Positions 43,321 to 54,427 of a DNA stretch of 64,000 nt are shown piece after piece. The position numbers were made by a program, and so were the translations under genes. Source of the stretch: Morinoia aosen (taxonomy: Eukaryota > Arthropoda > Malacostraca > Amphipoda > Talitridae). The stretch is from positions 1,144,838-1,208,837 of the forward strand of contig CM059580.1 of the NCBI GenBank assembly GCA_030386875.1, in the 5' to 3' direction. Positions within the stretch are counted from its first letter, which is position 1. The number at the start of each line of letters is the position of its first letter. The notes under the pieces were generated by a model that saw only the letters and a list, made by a program, of their open reading frames with translations, was not told the DNA's origin and made no database searches.

Positions 43321-44709
43321 ATAGATCTAGATGGATTGCTTTTTGCCAATCCGAATTATAAATAGAAGCGTACAGAAACACGTCTTTAATGGGATCACCA
43401 TTACTATATATAAAAAACAACGAATAAAATTATTTTGAACTTTGAATATGATTGAGAGAGAAAAAAAGCTCGTAAAATGCAAGTCTAAACAACTCATCAC
43501 GGGACACGGACACAAAGACACACAAAATAAACACCAGTGTATCACCACACACACTGCAGCAGAACTACACACGGAGGTATAGGAAGCAGTCATCACAAAA
43601 CCAGTTTCCTCAGAGACAACGCCAGGTTCTTTTTAAGCCGAGTTTCGAATCTTCCAAATTTTTATGGTTACTTTTTAGTAAAAATTTATTTTTGTCCGGT
43701 CGTGGTTGTGTGTCTTGCTGGCTGGTTGTGCCTGTGTACAACTTAACATCTACACACACACACGCACACGCACACACACACTCTCACTCACACGCACACG
43801 CACACGTGTATCAATTCGCATATGTGTGCGCATACTTTAGGATAAACACATATTTTCACACACAGACCCGTATTAACACAATCCTGTAAACCCGTACACT
43901 CGTACAGCAGTACACAGACTTCTGGGTGCATACTCCTGCGTCGACACACATGTACACTAACAAACACTTTTACACAAGTGTACATAGCCGTTCACAAACC
44001 CATGCACACACACATACGGCTGTATAGGCCTATACCTGCATAAAAATTGTTTAAAGAAATTGATAAGCCTAAGGCCTCGGCGGATGCAGCTCATGTTCTC
44101 AGAACACACACAGAAAATTGTATATGTAGAAAAAGTTTATATTAAATTGGCATTTTATATTAAATGTTCCTTAACGTGAAGATCCTTAATCAATAGACAA
44201 ACCATTAAAGGGCTGAATATAAGAGGCAGACTTAATTCTGGCAAGATAGCATTTATACTCACTGTTGGCAACATTTTATGTTTGGTATGCTCCACGCCCC
44301 TCTGTGTTTTCCTGTTCCCAACGCGAAGAAACACTGCGTTCGTTGCACAGGGTCTTGAACTTAAGAGTTTCCACGCTGAAAGAGAGCAATTGACATCTCC
44401 AATGACTACTTCTATCAATATTATTGAGGATTTATAGACATAGATTTATAGACATAGACATTATTTTATAGATTTATAGACATAGATTTAATCTAGAGCC
44501 TCCAGGTACAGATTGTCGTCATTGGCGGTATCCAACATACGCTGTCATTTCGGTATATACTCGTGGTTGCATCTGTCCTCTATTACATTCAATAAATTAA
44601 TTTTATTATATTAAAAAACACCAGGTGTCTCCTTAAACTTATTAATAATTATAATTTTGTGCGTAATATCTGCTATGTTATCACAATAGGCACCTGAGTG
44701 AAGACATTA
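43320..44709. repeat. (CA)n-rich region and unassigned sequence
   Basis: 43750-43830 and 43990-44020 are CA/CGCA-rich. 44240-44400 is similar to 46090-46260 (CCCAACGCGAAGAAAC vs CCCAACGTGAAGAAAC), a further uncharacterised repeat pair. Confidence 0.5.
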
Positions 44710-45153
44710 CATTGGTTGGTGCGTGTGTCTGTGCCGCTCACCAGGACGCTCAATGACCGTATCTGTGATACGAGTTTCACCAGTGCACAAGTACAAGAAT
44801 ATTTTGATGGTGGGTACTGTTGGGATGGATATATTTGTTGGGCATCCACATCTGGAGGATTTATTTAATGGCGGGTACTGTTGGGATGGATATATTTGTT
44901 GGGCATCCACATCTGGAGGATTTATTTAATGGCGGGTACTGTTGGGATATATTTGTTGGGCATCCACATCTGCAGGATTTATTTAATGGCGGGTACTGTT
45001 GGGATGGATATATTTGTTGGGCATCCACGTCTGCAGGATTTATTTAATGGCGGGTACTGTTGGGATGGATATATTTGTTGGGCATCCACATCTGCAGGAT
45101 TTATTCAAGGTTAATATCCAACCCCGTCATTTGTGACGGGCCGTGTACACTGG
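44710..45153 (+). mobile_element. Helitron-A copy 6 with about 5 units
   Basis: TTGGTGCGTGTGTCTGTGCC, GACCGTATCTGTGATACGAG, five units (one with an 8-9 bp deletion near 44948), hairpin CCCGTCATTTGTGACGGG, CCGTGTACA, CTGG|T. Confidence 0.92.
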
Positions 45154-45261
45154 TATATATATTCTGTTCATGGCGCAGATTCTTTTTGCTGATCAGAAGG
45201 ATTACTGCTGAGGTAAAAAGGTACTTTGCGACTTTGAGGAATGCTGTCTGCAAAAACTAGT

Positions 45262-45512
45262 CAAGGCTGAGTGGTACTGAGTGGTGCTGAGTGATGCTGA
45301 GTGGTGCTGAGTGGTGCTGAGTGGTGCTGAGCGGTGCTGAGTGGTACTGAGTGGTGCTGAGTGGTGCTGAGTAGTGCTGAGTAGTGCTGAGTGGTGCTGA
45401 GTGGTGATGAGTGGTGCTGAGTGGTGCTGAATGATGCTGAGTGGTGCTGAGTGGTGATGAGTGGTGCTGAGTGGTGCTGAATGATGCTGAGTGGTGCTGA
45501 GTGGTGCTGAGA
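45262..45512. repeat. 10-bp minisatellite CTGAGTGGTG, about 25 copies
   Basis: Perfect to near-perfect decamers. The 112-residue minus frame is repeat translation. Confidence 0.95.
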
Positions 45513-45761
45513 GGACGTTTATCACAGCCGACATCAACACAAGATCGCGTGCATCATTAAAATGGAAGACAAAATTTCATGTCTAGGAATAACAAACTCA
45601 GTCTCGAGCATTTACATAGCTATAAATTACATGTTCTTGAGATATATATATATATATATATATATATCAATAGCTCAAAGTCATATCACCCCCAGAAACA
45701 ATTACTGAGTCTGGTAAAGCGGGCTCTCCGTCCACGCATAGGTTTTTTTCAAACGAAATAG
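45513..45761. other. Unassigned with (AT)n run
   Basis: (TA)n at about 45640-45667. Confidence 0.6.
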
Positions 45762-45913
45762 ATGTACAGGGAGTTCATGGGAATCGAACTCGTGACTTAT
45801 AAGTTACCGCGCCAACACGCTACCGACTGCGCTATCATGATAGCGCAGTCGGTAGCGTGTTGGCGCGGTAACTTATAAGTCACGAGTTCGATTCCCATGA
45901 ACTCCCTGTACAT
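45762..45913. repeat. Perfect 152-bp palindrome of two tRNA-like sequences
   Basis: Arms 45762-45837 and 45838-45913 are exact reverse complements over 76 bp with no spacer. Each arm read outward from the centre has an A-box-like TAGCGCAGTCGGTAGCG and a B box GAGTTCGATTCCC. ACTTATAAGT sits where an anticodon loop would be (TAT if read as a tRNA), but I cannot close a convincing acceptor stem, so I call it tRNA-like or SINE head rather than a tRNA gene. (AT)n follows on the right. Confidence 0.9.
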
Positions 45914-46790
45914 ATATATATATATATATTATATATAAATATATATGTATATAAACAATATATATATGTATATTTCAGCGATGTGTAAACAAATGGCATG
46001 TTTCTGATGAAGCCATCAAAGCATGACACACAGTGTTTCCACACAGCCGTGTCATAAACACCTCCAGGTATTGCGGCCCCAGGTGAAATTGTAGCTAACT
46101 CCTTCTTTTTCCCAACGTGAAGAAACCCAGGGCTTTGCTATACGTTTCGAGCCCCCCCCCCCCCCCCCCTATAAGGGTAAGATCTCGGAATGCCGTCGTT
46201 CCATAAGGCTGCGAAGTTGGACAGCTGTACTGCGGTGTTACCAAGTGTAATTGGCGGTCAGGTTGCGTGTGGAACAGTCTTTATATTCACTGATGAAAGT
46301 GTCTCGAAATTATGGTTTTTATCTTATTGTTTGGGCCTAAAATGGCCGCCCGCGACTTCGTGGAGATTTTTTACGTCTCTTTCTTTCTGGAAATTAAGAT
46401 TTTATGAAGCTATGCAGACCTTGCATGGCCGTGACTTCATGGCAACTCTTTTGATATTTTTTATTTATTGCTGGAAGCTAAGGTTTTTATGTTTATGAGT
46501 GGTTTGCTTTCTGCATGTTCGAATTATAAATAAAAGCGCCAAGATACGCGTCTTAAATCTCATTATTTGTTTAGGAAAGTCAGTGAATAAAAATTTCTGG
46601 AACGTTTCGACCTCCAGGGTCGTTATCAACCTGAAAAGAAGAAGGTTTGTTAAATGAACGGGAATCGCCGTAAAATAATATCGGTAAATCAAGGTTTTTA
46701 GAATATTGAGTAGACCTCCATGGCCGTGACTTCATGGCAACTTTTTCAGCCTCGCTTTTTTTGTTTTTTTCCCCACAAACAAAACAAATC
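45914..46790. other. (AT)n, poly-C run and unassigned repeats
   Basis: Pure C run near 46149-46167. AATTATAAATAAAAGCG... resembles 43350-43380. No gene. Confidence 0.5.
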
Positions 46791-46793
46791 AAA

Positions 46794-47075
46794 CATCGGC
46801 ATCTTTGGGATGCTTTATTTCCAATCAAGCCTGATACATATGATCTTGAGCATTGGTTTTTCAAATGTCTTATAACTAACACTATATATAGGACACCATG
46901 ACGGTTCCCCCGTAAAGCCGGTACCCATTTCCGACACCTGGGTCGAGTGGGGTATTGTGTTTGAGCTTTCCCTTATACCCAACGGGGAAAATCTCCGCCC
47001 CAGCGCCGGGATGCGAACCCTCGTCTCCAACATACAAGGCCGATCCCTTAACCACTGTGCCGCGGCGAGCACAAT
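46794..47075 (-). mobile_element. tRNA-derived SINE (copy S5)
   Basis: CATCGGCATCTTTGGGATGC tail, CCGACACCTGGGTCGAG, GGGATGCGAACCC (B box), AACCACTGTGCCGCGG (A box region). Confidence 0.9.
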
Positions 47076-48880
47076 GCAGCGAGAGCCCATATGGGACCAG
47101 CGATAGCCTCTCTGTAGCCACAATAGCTCCGTAATTACGAGCATTATACTGCACAAAAGAAGCGACATGCGTTCGAATGACGTCACACAACACAACTGAA
47201 TGCAGGGTAAACAAAACACTGGAGTTCAAATTCCGGAAAATCAGTGGATATTTGCAGTATAGGCAAAATTGGAGAGCATCGGGGTAAATAGGTTTAAAAT
47301 GGTTTTAATAAAGGTTAATGGTTTAAAAACAATAAGTTATGACCATAAAATTGCATCAAAATATCCAATTTTTTACATCCGCATACATGGATTTTGTCCT
47401 AAGCATATGGTATGCCTTCCAGTGAACTAGAAAAACAATAGAAAACCTTATATTTCCAATGAAAATGATAGGAATAAGCTCATCAATGTTTTTTTTAAAG
47501 ATCTTAAAGTAAGGATCTTTAGTTGATTCGCTCACATGAGCATCGTGATACCCATGTCACTCGTTGGTTGGTCCGTCTCTCTGGGGTTGCTTAACCGACG
47601 CTAATCATATTAAATAGCTGGTACATATCTCCCAGTAGTATATTATCTATCATACTCTTAAAACACTAATATAACCTTGACTCCTCAGCGCCTTGACTTC
47701 ATTCGCAATAAATAGCCTTTTAAAGTACTAGAGTTCACCACTTTCTTTTATTGAGAGCATGAGCAAAATAACGTCATATCTCACATCTGGCAGGGTGAGT
47801 GCTGGCAACAGTCAATAATTATCTGGCTCACTGATTGACACGATTGTCATCATTTGGGTATCAAGGATACGCGATCATCCTTGTTAATACTGCCCGATCC
47901 TTGTGCTTCGCAATCCTTCAATTATTCATTGCCAGACAAGCTGTCCCATGACGGTTTCCCCCGGTCAACCACCTATTTGCAAGCGGCCAAGTGGGTGGAA
48001 GCATTTTTTTTTTTTGTGGCTAAAAGTTTTCTGCTCGGGGTGGAATATAAAAGGTGGCCTTTTATCTTGGATACAAGTAGAGAGCATTGCGCTACACATT
48101 TGGGTATCTAGGGTACGCGATCATCGCCGTGAATACTTCACAATCCTACCATTCACTGCCAAACAAGCTATGCAACAGCGAGCATCGCAGTACTCGTACA
48201 TATGTAGACACGCCCCGCATTTACACGAGAATCGGACGGGTTCTTGCTCAACCACCACAATTCTAGGCCAGGAGGGCACACAATTTTGTGTCTCCCTCAA
48301 TGAAAGGAGTCTTTGATAAACCTTCGTTGCTGCATCTGCTGTGCAGCAGAGCAGTCTGCTGCTTATTTCAGCAATAAGGACGCGCTAAAACACAGGTTGT
48401 CCAGGGATATTCCTTATCTCTGGGTAACAATTTATTGGTCTAAGCGCATTCAAACCGCAGCGTCATGTGAGCCTGAATGGTCTTTTGATTTTTGCCTCGT
48501 ACAGTCCTTCCTTGCGCACCGAATGCATGCAGCTGTTGGCCACTGCAGTGCGTGCATTCGGCAGCTGCAGCACATTCAGGAAATGGAGTACAGTCAGCAG
48601 CTGCAGTATATTCAGTAACAGAGTACAGTCAGGAACTTCAGTTCATTCAGCAACCGCTGAACAGTCAGCAACTGCAGTACAATCAGGAAATGGAGTTTAG
48701 TCAGGAACAATAGCACGCTTCTCAATGCAGCCACACACAGCATCCAGCTCCTGCAAGCAACAACAACACCTCAAGAGTTACACAACTGATGTGTCTTGCG
48801 AGACGTCATTGTGTGGAGTCGGAGACTGTGACCAGTGTGCGTGATTGTGCTTCCTGCTGCAATTAACAAACAAACATCGC
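47076..48880. other. Unassigned with SINE-variant fragment and a short tandem repeat
   Basis: 47937-48090 shares CCATGACGGTTTCCCCCGG, AAGTGGGTGGAAG and ATATAAAAGG...CTTGGATACAA with 48960-49105 and, in part, 50500-50530. 48545-48715 is a decayed repeat of CAGTCAGCAACTGCAGTA. No gene recognised. Confidence 0.5.
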
Positions 48881-49105
48881 CATCTAAGGATGCTTTATTT
48901 CCAATTCAAGCCTAACACACATCACTTTGTATCAAACATTGGTTTTTTAAAAGCCTCATAACTAACACCAGGACGCAATGACGGTTACCCCCGGTCAAGC
49001 ACCTGTTTTTAAGCATTCAAGTGGGTGGAAGGGTTTTTGTGGCGTTAAGTTTCCTGTTTGGGGTGGGATATAAAAGGCGGCCTTGTATCTTGGATACAAC
49101 TCAAC
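48880..49105 (-). mobile_element. SINE variant (copy S6)
   Basis: CATCGCCATCTAAGGATGC tail and CCAGGACGCAATGACGGTT body in reverse, but the 5' half is replaced by a different sequence (GTGGGATATAAAAGGCGGCC), so a chimeric family member. Confidence 0.65.
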
Positions 49106-49534
49106 GTGTTTTCTTTTGATTTTAAGCAGAAAGATTGGAAAGAGGAATTTGAGAAAGCAATGAATTCGGCGGGAAAATTTTTTTGTGACTCAAAGTTATC
49201 CATCCAGGGGGCGACATATGGGTGAGATTTGTATCTTGGACACCGCCCAGGAAAGCAAAGTATACACGCAAAATAAAAATGTCTTTCGGGAGTGTAGGCC
49301 TGCCGTGAGGGGAATTTTGATCGCCATGTCCACCATGAATAAGACTGTCCATTTCTGTGTTAGAAGAGAAATTCCGATGAGGGTTGTCGCACAAGGGGTG
49401 GACTCTTCCTAGAACCACGTGACGAGCCTCTGAAGGATTTTCTGAACAGTCTTGCGTCTCATGATATTCTAAGGACGTTACATCAATTATATCGTCTAAG
49501 CCTGGACTTCTTCTCGCGACTTTGGGCTAGAGTA
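49106..49534. other. Unassigned
   Basis: Open frames on both strands at 49122-49418 are unrecognised. Confidence 0.4.
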
Positions 49535-49682
49535 CAGAGTGTCCACAAAAAATGTATCGTATATATGATACCGTAACCATGCAACAGTTTAATTCTGATT
49601 TATTTCGGGAAATAAATAAATCAGGATTAAAATTTTGTATGGTTCCGGTATCATATATACATACATTTTTTTGGACACCCTG
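49535..49682. mobile_element. 148-bp mariner-like MITE with TA duplication
   Basis: CAGAGTGTCCACAAAAAATG ... CATTTTTTTGGACACCCTG flanked by TA on both sides; arms pair almost throughout (CTGATTTATTTCGGGAAATA centre). Confidence 0.85.
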
Positions 49683-50069
49683 TATACCAAAGTTGAAACA
49701 TCCCTCGCCATGGCTCTTAGTAGTGCGATTTATTCTCGGTTTTGGTTTCCGTATCGGATTCATAATACTGCCATCATTGTACTCGAGGCTGGTCACGGGA
49801 TTCGAAGCCACCGGAACACGGCAATGAAGAGCTAAGTCTATTTTTCGAAGGACGACCCTGGCAAAATTGGTTACCAATGTGCCACATGCGTCTGATTCAC
49901 TGAATTATCTGACATGAATAGCAGATAGCGATTTTCCTCGCTTGTGAATGGAGCTGGCATGCTGTTGCGTTCCCACAGCATCTCAAGAATGTTCTTAGCA
50001 GGACAACCCGTGTGTGCCTCGACCAAGGTTCCTGGTGTGGTCATCTTCCGCTTGTTCCCTTGTCTACGC
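49683..50069. other. Unassigned
   Basis: No feature recognised. Confidence 0.4.
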
Positions 50070-50334
50070 CACGGTAGAAGAGACAAGGTAGGGTCAAACC
50101 AGTCTCTTTTTGGTAAACCATGCGGCAAAGGTGACGTCATGGCAACGAACTAACAGCAGCGCTCATTCTGCCTCTCGCAACACTGCTAGCCCAAAATCTG
50201 GCACCGCTGTTGACCTATCCACATGTCGCAATGGTGACGTCATAAAGTTCGTTTGAAATAGAGCCATTCTATTGGCTAGCCGAACGAGAGGAGGTGCATT
50301 TTTTCCAATAAAAATGATTCTACCTTGTTTCCTT
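50070..50334 (-). mobile_element. hAT-type MITE copy 8
   Basis: CACGGTAGAAGAGACAAGG ... CTACCTTGTTTCCTTG (right end eroded), two TGACGTCA sites, flanks GTCTACGC / GTTTATGC. Confidence 0.88.
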
Positions 50335-50927
50335 GTTTATGCTGAGGGCTAGAAAGGCTCCTCAGGGTATTTAGAAATCCTGTCACGTGGAATAGCTTTG
50401 GATCCTGAGACCGTACAGTGCGCGTGACCCTGCCTCTCGCTGCATGCATTGACGTGGGGGTGACATTTTACGACTAAAAAGTTTTCTGTCCGTGGTGGGA
50501 TATATGAGGTTGGCTTGTATCTGGGATACAACCCAAGATGTTTTCCCTTGAATTTAAAGCAATCCGGATGATATTCAGAAGAGACATCAAGAGGTAAGCG
50601 CGACTTTATCATCAGTCGAATGTTTGTTTTCTCTTGAACTTGAAACAATCCGGATGATATTCAAGAAGATAGCCCCACTTTATCATCAGTCGGATGTTCG
50701 AACAAGCGATCCACACGGACGAAGTCCTGTCAATAACCTTTGTTTGCGCAAGCCAAAATTGGCCAGGCTGATTATAATTCTGAGCAGTGAGGTAACTGTC
50801 TTTAGCCTAGATTGGTTTACGTGGGAATAACGCACGGGAACGAACACCAACTGCGATTCCTGAATGAAACTGAGACAACTCGATTTCTCGAGAAGATTGC
50901 CATACACCTTAGAAGAGCGTCGATGAT
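50335..50927. other. Short direct repeats, otherwise unassigned
   Basis: TTTTCCCTTGAATTTAAAGC...CAATCCGGATGATATTCA (50540-50580) recurs at 50628-50670. Confidence 0.5.
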
Positions 50928-51030
50928 AGGATGCCCTAGAAGTCACTGAACATATTCGGGCCCACAGGTAGCTATACTCAAATGTGACTATTGCACTAGA
51001 CTTACGAAGCAATCTAGTTCTTTGGTAAAT
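50928..51030 (+). mobile_element. LINE 3' UTR relic
   Basis: GGATGCCCTAGAAGTCACTG and CGGGCCCACAGGTAGCTATA match 28000-28060 of the intact LINE. Confidence 0.85.
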
Positions 51031-52533
51031 ATAAATTCACCGTAATTACAAGTATGCTAAACAAATACACGTTATAATATATACCTTTTTATCTCTCGAC
51101 AAGAGAGAGCGATGTCCGAAGACTTGTTCTCTTATCTGCACCGCCGGCTGCACATCTCAGATGTGCATCTCAGGTTGTGTCCTAAATCACGAGGTGGAGC
51201 GTGAGAACTGCGCAGTCCCCGAGGCAATGGCGGCCTGTGTGCCGGTGTGTGTGTGTGTGTTGCGTGGGGGCAACATTTTCAGGCAATTTAGAGCCGCAGT
51301 TTTGTCCGTCGTAGACTTCGCAGCGCGACCCTTTATGTTCTACTTAGTTAATAAAGAAAGAATGAAGAACCGTTCGTTTCCAAAAAAAAGTTAATAGGCC
51401 TACATGAGATGTCACTAATGAATGCAGTAATACGGTACCCATGTGTGTGGATGGACTCAACCAATTGTTTCGACCCGTGACATGAGTATTATATCACCAT
51501 AATCATGTGCGTGTATCAACTACGAATCCTTCCTTTAAGATTTTTGAAAAACCAACGATGAGCTTTTTGTATCATCTTTGCTAAAAATAAACTGTTTTTC
51601 TTTTTTCCTTTTTCTTCTATCTTTTACTTCGTTATTTGTGCACGTCTGTGTCACTGCGCGTTAGATACTACTGAATCTTTCAGTTATATTTGTTCATTGT
51701 TCGTGTATTGCGAATTCATTTGTGCTAACTGGTTAAGTATGTATCCCTTTTCAGACCTATGTTTATGACCAGTTTATGTATAATGATAAAAAATGTATGT
51801 ATATATGCTACCAAAATCCCTTTTCAGACCAACGTTTATGACCTGTTTGTAGCAGTAACAAACTAATTGCTACCATTAAAACTAAGAGCTACCTACTTAA
51901 CTGGTCTTATAGTGAGGAAGATGCAAAGTCGCACGAACTGGAAAAGTTCAAAATTCGATGCTCTCCCAAGTAGGCGGAAATTAAGCCCTACAAAATTCAT
52001 GCCACTCACTGTAACCATAGCAGCCCGCCCTGCCAGTTCTCTAAAGTCGACTTTGGGCTACGTTGCGTGCAAGATCAAGTTTGGGTTTCTTCAAATGAAA
52101 CATGCCATAAATCTTGATATGAAATGTGTTAAGAGAATAAAAAATGTTTATTTACAATAAAGTTTAAACATGAAATGTTGGACATTGGTTTTAAAAATAA
52201 ATTAGCATTAACATCCTTAGCTGATAAGTATACATTGGTATCGTAATACCTATGTAAAATGTCGACAACAAAATGATTAACAGAAAAGCACATCAAAAGT
52301 GAGTTCCATTCGCTACATAATCTGATTTTGACAGCGCATTTAAATATAAGTAACTAAGAAAACGCAGTCATTTTTAATCACGTTTTTTAATGTGTTTATA
52401 TCAGGGTAATTGATAGCTTAGATTTTTATGTCAAATTTTGAAATGTGTGTTAAATTTACTAGAGAAACTTCATGATTTTGGTGGCTGTGCCATTCATTCA
52501 TATAAAGATCCAAACGTGCAGCTCCAATCACAG
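51031..52533. repeat. Two retroposon-tail copies in unassigned sequence
   Basis: 51480-51600 (+) ends AAAAATAAACTG; 52105-52290 (-) contains CATGAAATGTTGGACATTGG and GGTATCGTAATACC. Remainder unassigned. Confidence 0.55.
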
Positions 52534-52606
52534 CTTCTCGAGGGAGGGAGTGGTTGACAGCTTGCAGCTGTACGACAACATGGACCCTGGCTCGCAGGTT
52601 CAGTAA
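52534..52606 (+). CDS. Candidate terminal coding exon (unknown protein)
   Basis: Acceptor CCAATCACAG at 52533, then an open frame SREGVVDSLQLYDNMDPGSQ ending VQ and stop TAA at 52604. GC-rich in an AT-rich setting and compositionally protein-like. I do not recognise the family, and 73 bp can arise by chance. Confidence 0.35.
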
Positions 52607-53487
52607 ACTCGAATGGTAGACTTCTCATATTGTTCTTTAACTAGAACACTGAGTTCTAGATAGATTTAAATTACAAATATTATCCAATTGCTTTCAAAAA
52701 AATTGTAAACGGGTTATGAAACCAAGCGGTCTAGGTAAAAAATAAGAATCGTGATATATGATGTATCCAATATACAGTTTAACGAGGGCCATGAAAATCT
52801 TTTATTCAATTGAGTTAATGGTATAGATTTGAATATATAAAATTTGAATAAATTACTGAAATTGAACCTCAAAGACTCATCCACTGGCAAAGAATTAGTT
52901 ACAACACCTGGATTATCTCATTTTTTTATTCTGTGTGCGGTACAAAATGTCGTGTTTTGAAACAACTGAGGCTGCAGTCACACAGTAGTGGAGAACCACA
53001 ATGCAGTTCTGGGTGGCGACCCCATGTACGTACGCACAAACGCACGCACGTGCGCTTACTCAGCATTATTGTATGAGTTGGCACATCATGATGCTGGATT
53101 GGACAAAAGCAAACTTTATATTTTAGTTTCCATTGTTAGTGGCTGCAAATCACTCGCTGATTTTGTCAACACTCTTCAATGATATTATCATATAAGTCAC
53201 AATTGCATTTTCTACACCGCAAATTGTTCTTGAGCTTTTAACGAGTGCGGAAAGAAATGAAATAAGAGTTTACGAGTGCCTTTATCTAATGTAAAAAATT
53301 TCATATGATATTCCCTTTTCCGACTTCTCAGTTTTCTACATCACCATAAGAGAAGGAGAGAAGGACTTGGTGGAGAAGCCTTTCGAAATAAACAAACGAC
53401 GCGTATGTGTCTTGAGCTGTTGGAAGCATTTACTAAGCCGCTCTTCTCACTCACCCTCACGCACGCGCCATACTTTTTTTTAAATTA
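52607..53487. other. Unassigned
   Basis: No feature recognised beyond a short CGCA-rich patch near 53030. Confidence 0.45.
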
Positions 53488-53762
53488 TGAAGGCATCTAC
53501 GGATGCTTTATTTCCAATCAAGCCTGATACACATCACCTTGTACATTGGATTTTCAAATGCCTTATAACTAACGCCAGGACGCCATGACGCTTTCCCCCG
53601 GTCAAGACCGGTACCTATTTCAGACACCTGGGTAGAGTAGGGTATTGTGCTTGGAATTTTTTCCTATACCCAACAGAGAAAATCGCCACCGCCAGCGCCG
53701 AGTTTCGAACCCGGGTCTCTGCCGCACGGCGGCAGAACCTCTAGCACATGGCTATCGCGAGC
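53488..53762 (-). mobile_element. tRNA-derived SINE (copy S7)
   Basis: GAAGGCATCTACGGATGC tail, GCCAGGACGCCATGACGC body, CAGACACCTGGGTAGAG, B-box region near 53705 (GTTTCGAACCCGGG). Confidence 0.88.
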
Positions 53763-54062
53763 ATACGTTCATAAAAATCTCATTAATGTACAAAATGTAT
53801 TATATTTTAATACGAAACAATTTAAATACCAAACAAACAGGTCAACAAGCAATTGTGTTTCTTTTTATTTCTTATTAAAGCATTAAAAAAGTTTTGCAGT
53901 ACAGGTCACACTCGGTGTTTTCAGATTATTTCCATACATCTAGAGCAAGTCGTCCGGTAAATTATAGTCTTACTGACATATAAGAAAAATGTGAATAATT
54001 TCATCTGAGTTGTTATTAGCCAGTCGAAGTATCAATTTTCCATAGTTCCTATGATAGTTGAG

Positions 54063-54353
54063 GTGCTCTCCGTGGCACAGCGGTTAAGGGATCGGACTTG
54101 TATGCTGGAACTCGCGGGTTCGTATCCCAGCGCTGGCACGGAGATTTTCCCCGTTGGGTATAAGGGAAAGCTCAAGCACAATACCCCACTCAACCCAGGT
54201 GTCGGAAATGGGTACCGGCTTTACGGGGGAACCGTCATGGTGTCCTATATATAGGGTTAGTTATAAGACATTTGAAAAACCAATGCTAAGATCATATGTA
54301 TCAGGCTTGATTGGAAATAAAGCATCCCAAAGATGCCGATGTTAACCTAACCT
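54063..54353 (+). mobile_element. tRNA-derived SINE (copy S8)
   Basis: Nearly identical to S3: CTCTCCGTGGCACAGCGG head, GGTTCGTATCCCAGCG, tail GATGTTAACCTAACC. Confidence 0.93.
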
Positions 54354-54427
54354 TTAACCCTATGATTAATATCAGCACAGCACGCGATAATGGCTCCTTC
54401 ATACCCTGCCCTAGCTGTACTTGGAGA

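Noticed and set aside
45838..45913. Functional tRNA-Ile(TAT) gene
   Set aside because: A and B boxes are present but acceptor and anticodon stems do not close convincingly; kept as tRNA-like.
49122..49418. 98-residue minus frame that looks protein-like
   Set aside because: No known motif, and the opposite strand is equally open; insufficient support.
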